Source: a bacterium MnTg04
GTDB taxonomy: Bacteria > Pseudomonadota > Gammaproteobacteria > Steroidobacterales > MnTg04
DNA: 7,763 bases
NCBI GenBank assembly: GCA_008975185.1
Contig: BFAU01000070.1
Location: forward strand, 1-7,763
Direction: 5' to 3'
Of this stretch, positions 1-5,433 are shown piece after piece. The stretch's first letter is position 1. Each line of letters starts with the position of its first letter. The position numbers and the translations under genes are program-made. Below the pieces are notes generated by a model. The model was not told the origin of the DNA and did no database searches. It was given only the letters and a program-made list of their open reading frames with translations.

Positions 1-228
1 CTTCGGCGCCGGCAAGGGTGAAACGGTGCGGTAAGAGCGCACCGCGCGGGTGGCAACATTCCGCGGCACGGTAAACCCCACCTGGAGCAAGACCAAATAG
101 GGGAACAGGCTTTTTGCCACGCGCGGCCCGCGCGGGTTCCCGGGTAGGTTGCTCGAGGTCTGCGGCGACGCAGATCCCAGATGAATGGTTGTCCAAGACA
201 GAACCCGGCTTATCGGCCGGCTCCCCGC
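1..228 (+). ncRNA. rnpB: RNase P RNA, class A, 3' portion (5' truncated by window edge)
   Basis: This is the catalytic RNA of RNase P, which removes the 5' leader from precursor tRNAs. The stretch from about 16 to 50 (AGGGTGAAACGGTGCGGTAA, then AGAGCGCACCGCGCGG) matches the strongly conserved core of the bacterial A-type RNA. Further conserved blocks follow in the right order: GGTAAACCCCACC near 70, GGAGCAAGACCAAATAGGGG near 84-103, CGGGTAGGTTGCT near 141 (its GGT at 143-145 corresponds to the loop that pairs with the tRNA CCA end), AGATGAATGGTTGTCC near 179, and the 3' signature ACAGAACCCGGCTTATCGG at 198-216. By comparison with the roughly 377-nt E. coli RNA, about the first 100 nt lie outside the window, including the 5' strand of P4. 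The 3' end near 228 is estimated by alignment to E. coli from memory and may be off by several bases. Confidence 0.96.
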
Positions 229-237
229 TATTTTTTT
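205..237 (+). terminator. Probable intrinsic terminator of rnpB
   Basis: CCGGC at 205-209 can pair with GCCGG at 216-220 around a 6-nt loop, and a run of seven T lies at 231-237 after a short C-rich spacer. The hairpin arm overlaps the conserved mature 3' end of the RNA, so the 10-nt gap between stem and T run makes this a non-classical terminator. The T run immediately after the expected end of the RNA is the main support. Confidence 0.5.
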
Positions 238-254
238 GCAATCATCAGAAAATC

Positions 255-266
255 TGCAGGCCTGCA
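255..266. repeat. Perfect 12-bp palindrome
   Basis: TGCAGGCCTGCA is perfectly self-complementary with no central spacer. Such a site suits a symmetric dimeric DNA-binding protein better than an RNA hairpin, because there is no loop. It lies 18 bp beyond the rnpB T run. No function can be assigned. Confidence 0.5.
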
Positions 267-268
267 AG

Positions 269-286
269 AAAAGCGTCAAAAAGCGT
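269..286. repeat. AAAAGCGT direct repeat, 10-bp period
   Basis: AAAAGCGT occurs at 269-276 and again at 279-286, exactly one helical turn apart, directly after the palindrome. It could be a small tandem protein-binding site or chance in an A-rich stretch. Confidence 0.35.
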
Positions 287-380
287 AGATTTAGCCTGAA
301 ATAGCATTCGCAAGTTACTGATTTTTGGCCTGTCTAGGCGCCGCCCCGTGCATGAACTGTCGCTCCTAAGTTACTGTCTT

Positions 381-401
381 AACTAAAAAAACATGACTTT
401 T
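381..401 (+). promoter_or_regulatory. Possible UP element upstream of the mraZ promoter
   Basis: An A tract (385-391) and a short T tract (398-401) lie about 42-62 bases before the predicted transcription start, where the alpha subunit C-terminal domain of RNA polymerase contacts DNA. This AT-rich block stands out in a GC-rich genome. The role is inferred from position and composition only. Confidence 0.4.
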
Positions 402-406
402 CACTG

Positions 407-436
407 TTGACAGCCAATCGATGCGCTCCCTATAGT
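407..436 (+). promoter_or_regulatory. Sigma70-type promoter of the dcw cluster (Pmra)
   Basis: A perfect -35 hexamer TTGACA (407-412) and a 5-of-6 -10 hexamer TATAGT (431-436) are separated by 18 bp. Transcription should start near 442-444, giving a leader of about 55 nt before the mraZ ATG. It is the only strong promoter seen ahead of the cluster and corresponds to Pmra of E. coli. The MraZ boxes begin within a few bases of the expected start, so bound MraZ would block initiation or promoter clearance. Confidence 0.85.
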
Positions 437-445
437 GTCGCAGAG

Positions 446-470
446 TGGGGAAAAGTGGGAAATCTAGGGA
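446..470 (+). promoter_or_regulatory. MraZ operator: three TGGGN-type boxes with 10-bp period
   Basis: TGGGG (446-450), TGGGA (456-460) and AGGGA (466-470) are separated by exactly 5 bp each. This is the TGGGN-N5-TGGGN-N5-TGGGN arrangement established for E. coli MraZ, although the third box has A in place of T. The site lies between the promoter and the mraZ start, as in E. coli, and implies autorepression of the cluster. The ten bases on either side contain no fourth box in register. Confidence 0.85.
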
Positions 471-475
471 TTTCC
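458..475 (+). repeat. Inverted repeat in the mraZ leader (7-bp stem, 4-nt loop)
   Basis: GGAAATC (458-464) and GATTTCC (469-475) are perfectly complementary around the loop TAGG, and they overlap MraZ boxes two and three. In the mRNA this would form a small hairpin about 15 nt from the 5' end. No T run follows, so it is not an intrinsic terminator. A second copy of the right arm, AGGGATTTC, lies at 488-496 over the mraZ ribosome binding site. Confidence 0.6.
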
Positions 476-487
476 AGACACGGCAAC

Positions 488-492
488 AGGGA
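488..492 (+). promoter_or_regulatory. Ribosome binding site deciding the mraZ start
   Basis: AGGGA lies 6 nt before the ATG at 499 and supports that start. The in-frame GTG at 445 would sit almost at the 5' end of the predicted transcript with no such site. Confidence 0.75.
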
Positions 493-498
493 TTTCAG

Positions 499-951
499 AT
501 GTTTCGAGGGGCAAACAAAGTCACGGTCGACAGCAAGGGGCGCCTCGCTATCCCGACCCGCTATCGAGAGCGGATCGGCCAACGCAGCGATGGCCAACTG
601 GTGATCACCGTAGACCGGCAATGCCTGCTGATTTACCCGTTGCCGGACTGGGAAGAAATCGAAAGAAAACTGATTCGCCTGCCCAGTCTTCATCCGCAAG
701 CTCGCCGTCTTCAGCAATTCATGGTCGGTTATGCCAGCGACGTGACGCTGGATTCACATGGCCGTGTTCTTTTGGCCAAAGAACTCCGGGAATTTGCCGC
801 CATCGATCGGCAGGCGCTGCTGATCGGCCAGGGGAACAAATTCGAACTATGGGATGAAGCGCGCTGGAGCGAGCGGATCGATGAATGGTTGAAGGATGAC
901 CAGACCGGTGAATCCGGTTTGCCGCCTGAACTCGAATCGCTGTCGTTGTAA
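499..951 (+). CDS. mraZ: Transcriptional regulator MraZ
   Basis: MraZ is a ring-forming DNA-binding protein of the AbrB-like swapped-hairpin fold. In E. coli it represses its own promoter and thus the dcw cluster. The 150-residue product has the two tandem MraZ half-domains: the first carries DSKGR at 11-15 (DSKGRLAIPTRYR), the second the equivalent DSHGR at 85-89. The conserved NKFELWD lies at 113-119, and the C-terminal ESLSL resembles the E. coli tail. Length is normal (E. coli 152). The ATG at 499 is chosen because of its ribosome binding site and because the family starts with MFRG; an in-frame GTG at 445 would add 18 residues encoded by the operator. Its boxes lie directly upstream (446-470). 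rsmH follows after 6 nt. Confidence 0.97.
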   Translation: MFRGANKVTVDSKGRLAIPTRYRERIGQRSDGQLVITVDRQCLLIYPLPDWEEIERKLIRLPSLHPQARRLQQFMVGYASDVTLDSHGRVLLAKELREFAAIDRQALLIGQGNKFELWDEARWSERIDEWLKDDQTGESGLPPELESLSL

Positions 952-957
952 CGGCCT

Positions 958-1890
958 GTGACAAAAATGAATTTGCACAAACCGGTGCTTCTGGACGAAG
1001 CGCTGGAGGGGCTGGCAATAAAGCCATCCGGGACTTACCTGGATTGTACTTTTGGCCGGGGCGGGCATAGCGCAGCCATCCTCGGGGATTTGGATAAAAA
1101 AGGTCGCCTGATCGCCATCGACCGGGATCCGGAAGCGGTGGCGGAAGCTCAGTCCGGCCTGGGGCGTGATTCCCGGTTCAGCATTTGCCGGGGAAGATTC
1201 GGGGAGATAAGCGACATTGTCCGGCGGCATGGCATGACTGGTTTGGTGGATGGAGTCCTGATGGACCTGGGCGTTTCGTCGCCGCAGCTTGACGACCCGG
1301 CGCGCGGGTTCAGTTTCAGCATGGATGGCCCGCTGGATATGCGGATGTCGCCCGATGAAGGGATTAGCGCCGCGGACTGGCTCGAGCGGGCGGAAGCACG
1401 GGAAATTAGCCGAGTGTTGTTTCGTTACGGTGAAGAGCGGCAGGCGAAACGCATCGCCCGCGCAATCGTCGCAGCTCGTCTGGACGCGCCGATACGGACG
1501 ACCGGCCGCCTGGCGGCAATCATCGAGCCGTTGGTGCCGGCGCACAAACGCAAGCGTCATCCGGCGACAAAAACGTTTCAGGCGATCCGGATTTTTATAA
1601 ACAAGGAGTTGCAGGAACTCGAAAAGTGCCTCACGCAGAGCATCGATTTGCTGGCCAGGGACGGCCGGCTTTGCGTGATCAGTTTCCATTCGCTGGAGGA
1701 CCGCATCGTCAAGCGGTTCATGCGGGACCAATCCAGGCCCGATCCGGTTTTTGCCGGCCTGCCGGATATCCCGTCACGGGCGCAGCCAAAATTGGCGCGG
1801 GTTGGCAAGCCGATCAAGGCGCAGCCGGAAGAAGTGGCGGATAACCCCAGGGCGAGGAGCGCGGTGTTGCGCATCGCGGTGAGGCTGTGA
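958..1890 (+). CDS. rsmH: 16S rRNA (cytosine(1402)-N(4))-methyltransferase RsmH (MraW)
   Basis: This cytoplasmic SAM-dependent enzyme methylates N4 of C1402 in 16S rRNA at the ribosomal P site. Counting from the GTG at 958 (310 residues; E. coli 313), the family motifs are all present: SAM-binding FGRGGHS at 32-38, AIDRDP at 53-58, DLGVSSPQLDD at 103-113, HPATKTFQAIRI at 201-212, SFHSLEDRIVKRF at 242-254 and NPRARSAVLR near the C terminus. The start is uncertain: GTG 958 and ATG 967 (product begins MNLHKPVLL) are both compatible with homologs and neither has a good ribosome binding site, so initiation may depend on coupling to mraZ, which ends 6 nt before the GTG. The stop shares a base with the ftsL ATG. 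Confidence 0.97.
   Translation: MTKMNLHKPVLLDEALEGLAIKPSGTYLDCTFGRGGHSAAILGDLDKKGRLIAIDRDPEAVAEAQSGLGRDSRFSICRGRFGEISDIVRRHGMTGLVDGVLMDLGVSSPQLDDPARGFSFSMDGPLDMRMSPDEGISAADWLERAEAREISRVLFRYGEERQAKRIARAIVAARLDAPIRTTGRLAAIIEPLVPAHKRKRHPATKTFQAIRIFINKELQELEKCLTQSIDLLARDGRLCVISFHSLEDRIVKRFMRDQSRPDPVFAGLPDIPSRAQPKLARVGKPIKAQPEEVADNPRARSAVLRIAVRL
1878..1884 (+). promoter_or_regulatory. Ribosome binding site deciding the ftsL start
   Basis: GGTGAGG lies 5 nt before the ATG at 1890 but only 2 nt before the in-frame GTG at 1887, which favours the ATG. It is located inside the 3' end of rsmH. Confidence 0.6.
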
Positions 1891-2171
1891 TGCCGGCCGA
1901 CCGCAGGTTCGACTCCCTGATGCTGTTCGTTCTGTGGCTGGCCATCGGTATCTCGGCCATTGTCGCCGTATATGCGCGGCACGAATCCAGGTCGTTGTTT
2001 TCGGAACTGCAAAAACAGGAAGCCGCACGCGACCTGCTTAATATCGATTGGGGACGGTTGCAACTCGAACAAAGCACCTGGGCCACACATGCGCGAATCG
2101 AGCGCATGGCGCGCGAGGAACTGGGCATGGTGGTGCCGGGCGCGGAACAGTTGCTGGTGGTCAAGCCATGA
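1890..2171 (+). CDS. ftsL: Cell division protein FtsL
   Basis: FtsL is a small bitopic inner-membrane protein. With FtsB and FtsQ it forms the divisome subcomplex that controls FtsWI activity. The 93-residue product has a short cytoplasmic N terminus (about 1-8), one hydrophobic membrane segment at about 9-28, and a periplasmic region with alternating hydrophobic and charged residues (about 30-75) suited to a coiled coil. The stretch WGRLQLEQSTWATHARIE (54-71) is the recognisable family signature. It is shorter than E. coli FtsL (121), mainly at the N terminus, which is common outside enterics. The TGATG junction shares one base with the rsmH stop, and the stop overlaps the ftsI start as ATGA, so it is probably coupled on both sides. 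Identity rests on topology, signature and position between rsmH and ftsI. Confidence 0.93.
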   Translation: MPADRRFDSLMLFVLWLAIGISAIVAVYARHESRSLFSELQKQEAARDLLNIDWGRLQLEQSTWATHARIERMAREELGMVVPGAEQLLVVKP

Positions 2172-3922
2172 AGCGCAACAGCAAGCAGGTATTGTATCGG
2201 CAGTTCCGCTGGCGTGCCTGGCTGGTCATGACCGTGTTCGCGCTGGTGTCGCTGGTGATTGTCGGTCGCGCCCTGCAATTGCAGGTGTTGGACAAAGAAT
2301 TCCTTGAGCGGCAGGCGGATGCTCGCCATCTCAGGGTTATCGCGCTGAGTGCGCATCGTGGGGCCATTCTCGATCGTAACGGTGAAACCCTGGCGGCGAG
2401 CACGCCGGTGGATTCGGTCTGGGCGGATCCGCCCGCCCTGGCGCGCTCCAGCGAGCGCATCGGCGAACTGGCAAAAATACTCGAGCGCAGCCCGGAAAAT
2501 CTTTTGCGCCAGATCACCAGCAACCTGGAGCGCGAGTTTGTTTTTCTGCGCCGCCACCTGTCGCCGGACCGGGCAGCCGCCGTCATGAACCTGGAAATCC
2601 CCGGGGTCTATTTGCAACGTGAATATCGCCGCTATTATCCGGCCGGAGAAGTGACCGGGCATGTGCTCGGTTTCACCGACATTGACGACCGCGGTCAGGA
2701 GGGCCTGGAGCTGGCGTACGACCAGTGGCTGGTCGGCGAACCGGGCGCCAAACGAGTCATCAAGGACCGGTTGGGGCGCGTGATCGGCGATGTCGAGAGC
2801 ATTCGTCCGGCGCGACCGGGCAAAGACCTGGTCATTAGTATCGATCTGCGCGTCCAGTACCTGGCCTATCGCGAACTGAAAGCGGCAGTCCAGCGTCACC
2901 AGGCGAGATCGGGATCTGTGGTCGTCCTGGACATCACCAGCGGCGAAGTCCTCGCCATGGTGAATCAGCCCGGTTATAACCCGAACGACCGCTCGCAGTT
3001 TTCTGCTTCGCGTTACCGCAACCGGGCGGTAACCGATATTTTCGAACCTGGGTCCAGCTTCAAACCCCTGGTTATTGCGGCGGCGCTGGAAAGCGGGCAG
3101 TACACGCCGCACTCACGGATCGATACGTCGCCCGGTTATGTCACGGTACCCGGCAAGACCATCGAGGACTCGAGGAATCTTGGGGTCATTCCGATCGGGA
3201 CCATCCTCGCGAAATCTAGCAACGTGGGCGCGGCCAAGGTGGCCTTGTCGCTGGACGCCGAGTACTTGTTCGGGATCCTCAGCCGCTTTGGCATCGGCCG
3301 GCTCACCACCAGCGGTTTTCCCGGTGAATCGGCAGGCTTGTTGAACGATTACAGCCACTGGCGCGAGATAGGCCAGGCGACGCTGGCCTATGGATACGGC
3401 TTGTCGCTGACGCCGCTGCAGCTGGCGCAGGCATACGCAGTTTTGGCGGCAGACGGGATTCGGCGGCCGGTGTCCTTGTTGCGAACCGATCGGCCCGAAG
3501 CCGGTGAACGCGTGCTTGCAGCGGAGACCGCGATCGCCGTGGTCGATATGCTGGAGCGGGTGGTCAGTGCCGGCGGTACCGGCAGGAAAGCGGCCGTGCC
3601 CGGTTACCGGGTCGCGGGCAAGACCGGCACCTCATGGAAATTCCAGGCGGGCGGGTATTCGACCGACCGTCATATCGCAGTGTTCGCCGGGCTTGCGCCG
3701 GCCACCGATCCGCGGCTGGTTATCGTCGTCCTGATCGACGAGCCCGGCGGTGAAAAATACTATGGCGGCGATGTGGCCGCACCGGTTTTTTCCGCGGTCA
3801 TGTCCGGTGCGCTGCGCTATTTGGCCGTACCGCCTGATGCGCTGACGCCATACCGGTCGGAATCGGGCGCGATCATACAGGCTCGCGTGCAACCCGCTGC
3901 CGCGGCGGCGAGAGCCCGATGA
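2168..3922 (+). CDS. ftsI: Peptidoglycan D,D-transpeptidase FtsI (PBP3)
   Basis: This class B penicillin-binding protein cross-links septal peptidoglycan in the periplasm together with the glycosyltransferase FtsW. The 584-residue product (E. coli 588) has a short basic cytoplasmic N terminus, one membrane anchor at about 17-36, an N-terminal pedestal domain starting with RGAILDRNG (64-72), and a C-terminal transpeptidase domain. The three active-site motifs are in order: SSFK at 296-299 (nucleophile Ser296, Lys299), SSN at 350-352 and KTGT at 485-488. The product ends in an Ala/Arg-rich tail (QPAAAAARAR). The ATG at 2168 is chosen because the overlap ATGA with ftsL and a GGTGG 7 nt upstream support it; an in-frame extension back to 2048 would encode an unlikely Gly/His-rich leader inside ftsL. 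The protein is the target of beta-lactams such as aztreonam. Confidence 0.97.
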   Translation: MKRNSKQVLYRQFRWRAWLVMTVFALVSLVIVGRALQLQVLDKEFLERQADARHLRVIALSAHRGAILDRNGETLAASTPVDSVWADPPALARSSERIGELAKILERSPENLLRQITSNLEREFVFLRRHLSPDRAAAVMNLEIPGVYLQREYRRYYPAGEVTGHVLGFTDIDDRGQEGLELAYDQWLVGEPGAKRVIKDRLGRVIGDVESIRPARPGKDLVISIDLRVQYLAYRELKAAVQRHQARSGSVVVLDITSGEVLAMVNQPGYNPNDRSQFSASRYRNRAVTDIFEPGSSFKPLVIAAALESGQYTPHSRIDTSPGYVTVPGKTIEDSRNLGVIPIGTILAKSSNVGAAKVALSLDAEYLFGILSRFGIGRLTTSGFPGESAGLLNDYSHWREIGQATLAYGYGLSLTPLQLAQAYAVLAADGIRRPVSLLRTDRPEAGERVLAAETAIAVVDMLERVVSAGGTGRKAAVPGYRVAGKTGTSWKFQAGGYSTDRHIAVFAGLAPATDPRLVIVVLIDEPGGEKYYGGDVAAPVFSAVMSGALRYLAVPPDALTPYRSESGAIIQARVQPAAAAARAR

Positions 3923-5433
3923 TGGCGGCGCCCGCAAAAACCGGAATCTCACTGGCCCGGTTGCTTGGCATCCCGGAGGACAGGCTGGCAGCCAACCCGG
4001 TGATCGCCGATATCATGCTGGACAGCCGCGAGGTGGTCGCGGGGAGTCTGTTCCTGGCCTGTGGCGGCACCCATTCTCATGGTCTGGATTATCTCGAGCA
4101 GGCGCTTGCGCGAGGTGCGGTCGCCGTTGCCTGGGAATCCTCGATCGGTATCAGGCCGCCATCGGTCGACACCAGCGTGCCATTGCTGGAGGTGCCCCAT
4201 TTGAGGCGCCGCCTGGGGCGTATGGCGGAGCTGTTTTTCGATGCTCCATCGAAGAAAATGGAGGTCACCGGCATTACCGGGACCAACGGCAAGACCACTT
4301 GCGCGTGGTTGCTGGCTGGCGCGCTGGATGCCTGCGGGCAGTCCGCCGGTATCATCGGCACATTGGGGCACGGTTTTCCGGTGGCCCTGTCGGCGGGAGA
4401 GCTGACCACGCCGGACTGCATCGCTGTGCACCGGCGGCTGGCTGAACTGCGCGAACTCGGAGCCGCTCATGTGGCGATGGAAGTGTCCTCGCACGCGCTG
4501 GATCAGGGTCGCGTCGACGGCGTACATTTCAGCGCCGCGCTGTTTACCAATCTCAGTCGCGATCATCTGGATTACCACGGCGACTTCGCCAGTTACGGGG
4601 CTGCCAAGGCCAGGCTGTTCCTGAACCCGGAGCTGGATCGCGCCGTCATCAATGTAGACGACGCCTACGCCGAAACCATCATTGACCAATTGCAACAGCG
4701 GATCAGATTGCTGCGCGTTGGACGGAATGCGGATGCACACGCGCGTGGCGAATTTCTTCGTCTCGAGCAAGTCAGGGAAACGACCGGCGGGCTGGAACTG
4801 GATTTTAGCAGCAGCTGGGGCGAAATGAGCTTGAGCAGCGGTCTGCTTTGCGATTTCAATGCCGGCAACCTGGCGCTGGTCCTGGCGGCCCTGCTCGCCG
4901 ACAGGGTTGCGGCGGATGATGCCGTCCAGGCGTTGGCCGGGGTGGCTGCGCCGCCGGGGCGCATGGAGGTAGTCAGCGGAAGCGATCGATGGCCGACTGC
5001 GATTGTCGACTATTCGCATACCCCGGACGCGCTGGAGAAAGCGTTGTCCGCGTTGCGCCGGCACGCGACGGGACAACTCTGGTGCGTGTTCGGTTGCGGC
5101 GGTGAGCGCGACCGGGGGAAGCGGGCCTTGATGGGTGGTATTGCCGCCAGGTTTGCGGACCAGGTAATCGTCACCAGCGACAATCCCCGGGGCGAAGATC
5201 CGCTTGCCATCATCGCCGACATCAAGGCGGGTACCGCCGACGCCGACGCCGGCCACGTGGCCGCGATCGCGGATCGCCGCGAGGCCATTGCCACGGCATT
5301 GGAACAGGCCGGACCGGATGACATCGTGCTGGTTGCAGGCAAGGGCCACGAGACCTGTCAGGAAATTGCCGGTCAGAAGCTGCCGTTTTCAGATATTGAG
5401 GAAATTCTCCAGGTGCTGGAGGAGACCCGATGA
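3919..5433 (+). CDS. murE: UDP-MurNAc-L-Ala-D-Glu:meso-diaminopimelate ligase MurE
   Basis: MurE is the cytoplasmic ATP-dependent ligase that adds the third stem-peptide residue to UDP-MurNAc-L-Ala-D-Glu. The 504-residue product (E. coli 495) has the three Mur-ligase domains: an N-terminal UDP-binding domain with LDSREV at 34-39, a central ATPase domain with GITGTNGKTT at 118-127 (P-loop Lys125), EVSSHAL at 188-194 and Lys230 in GAAKARLF (the equivalent lysine is carbamylated in E. coli MurE), and a C-terminal domain with DYSHTPDALEKAL at 364-376 and CGGERDRGKR. DNPR at 421-424 is the known determinant for meso-diaminopimelate rather than lysine, so the cell wall is inferred to be of the DAP type. 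The start is ATGATG at 3919 or 3922; ATG 3919 gives the same ATGA overlap as the neighbouring genes. It overlaps murF by 4 nt. Confidence 0.97.
   Translation: MMAAPAKTGISLARLLGIPEDRLAANPVIADIMLDSREVVAGSLFLACGGTHSHGLDYLEQALARGAVAVAWESSIGIRPPSVDTSVPLLEVPHLRRRLGRMAELFFDAPSKKMEVTGITGTNGKTTCAWLLAGALDACGQSAGIIGTLGHGFPVALSAGELTTPDCIAVHRRLAELRELGAAHVAMEVSSHALDQGRVDGVHFSAALFTNLSRDHLDYHGDFASYGAAKARLFLNPELDRAVINVDDAYAETIIDQLQQRIRLLRVGRNADAHARGEFLRLEQVRETTGGLELDFSSSWGEMSLSSGLLCDFNAGNLALVLAALLADRVAADDAVQALAGVAAPPGRMEVVSGSDRWPTAIVDYSHTPDALEKALSALRRHATGQLWCVFGCGGERDRGKRALMGGIAARFADQVIVTSDNPRGEDPLAIIADIKAGTADADAGHVAAIADRREAIATALEQAGPDDIVLVAGKGHETCQEIAGQKLPFSDIEEILQVLEETR
5418..5424 (+). promoter_or_regulatory. 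Strong ribosome binding site of murF
   Basis: GGAGGAG lies 5 nt before the murF ATG at 5430, inside the last codons of murE (Leu-Glu-Glu-Thr-Arg). It is the best Shine-Dalgarno match in the window, so murF could be initiated independently as well as by coupling. Confidence 0.7.

Larger units (their letters stand above)
238..380. other. Non-coding spacer between rnpB and the mraZ promoter
   Basis: No convincing reading frame or recognised RNA lies here. The stretch is visibly more AT-rich than the genes around it. It holds a 12-bp palindrome (255-266), AAAAGCGT twice with 10-bp spacing (269-276, 279-286) and AAGTTACTG twice (312-320, 368-376). No near-consensus promoter was seen apart from the one at 407-436. 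The short frames that cross it lack plausible ribosome binding sites and resemble nothing known. Confidence 0.6.

Noticed and set aside
114..299. A 61-codon frame on the + strand over rnpB
   Set aside because: It overlaps conserved RNase P RNA sequence and continues through the terminator T run, so it is not a plausible gene.
458..475. The leader inverted repeat as an intrinsic terminator
   Set aside because: No T run follows the stem and it lies about 25 nt before the mraZ start, so it cannot be a classical terminator.
445..498. An 18-residue N-terminal extension of MraZ from GTG 445
   Set aside because: The frame is open only because the operator lacks stops. The GTG lies about 2 nt from the predicted transcript 5' end with no ribosome binding site, while ATG 499 has AGGGA at 6 nt and gives the conserved MFRG start.
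847..1731. A 294-codon open frame on the minus strand opposite mraZ and rsmH
   Set aside because: It is the mirror of conserved coding sequence and has no family resemblance or ribosome binding site.
2048..2167. A 40-residue N-terminal extension of FtsI from ATG 2048
   Set aside because: It runs inside ftsL in another frame, encodes a Gly/His/Arg-rich leader unlike any FtsI, and ATG 2168 has the ATGA overlap and gives the normal basic N terminus before the membrane anchor.
1814..3112. A 432-codon open frame on the minus strand
   Set aside because: It is antisense to the end of rsmH, ftsL and ftsI, whose protein motifs are intact. Its Arg/Gln/Ala-rich product resembles no family and is typical of GC-rich shadow frames.
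3949..5349. A 466-codon open frame on the minus strand
   Set aside because: It lies entirely opposite murE, has low-complexity composition and no recognisable motif; murE on the + strand is complete with all catalytic motifs.
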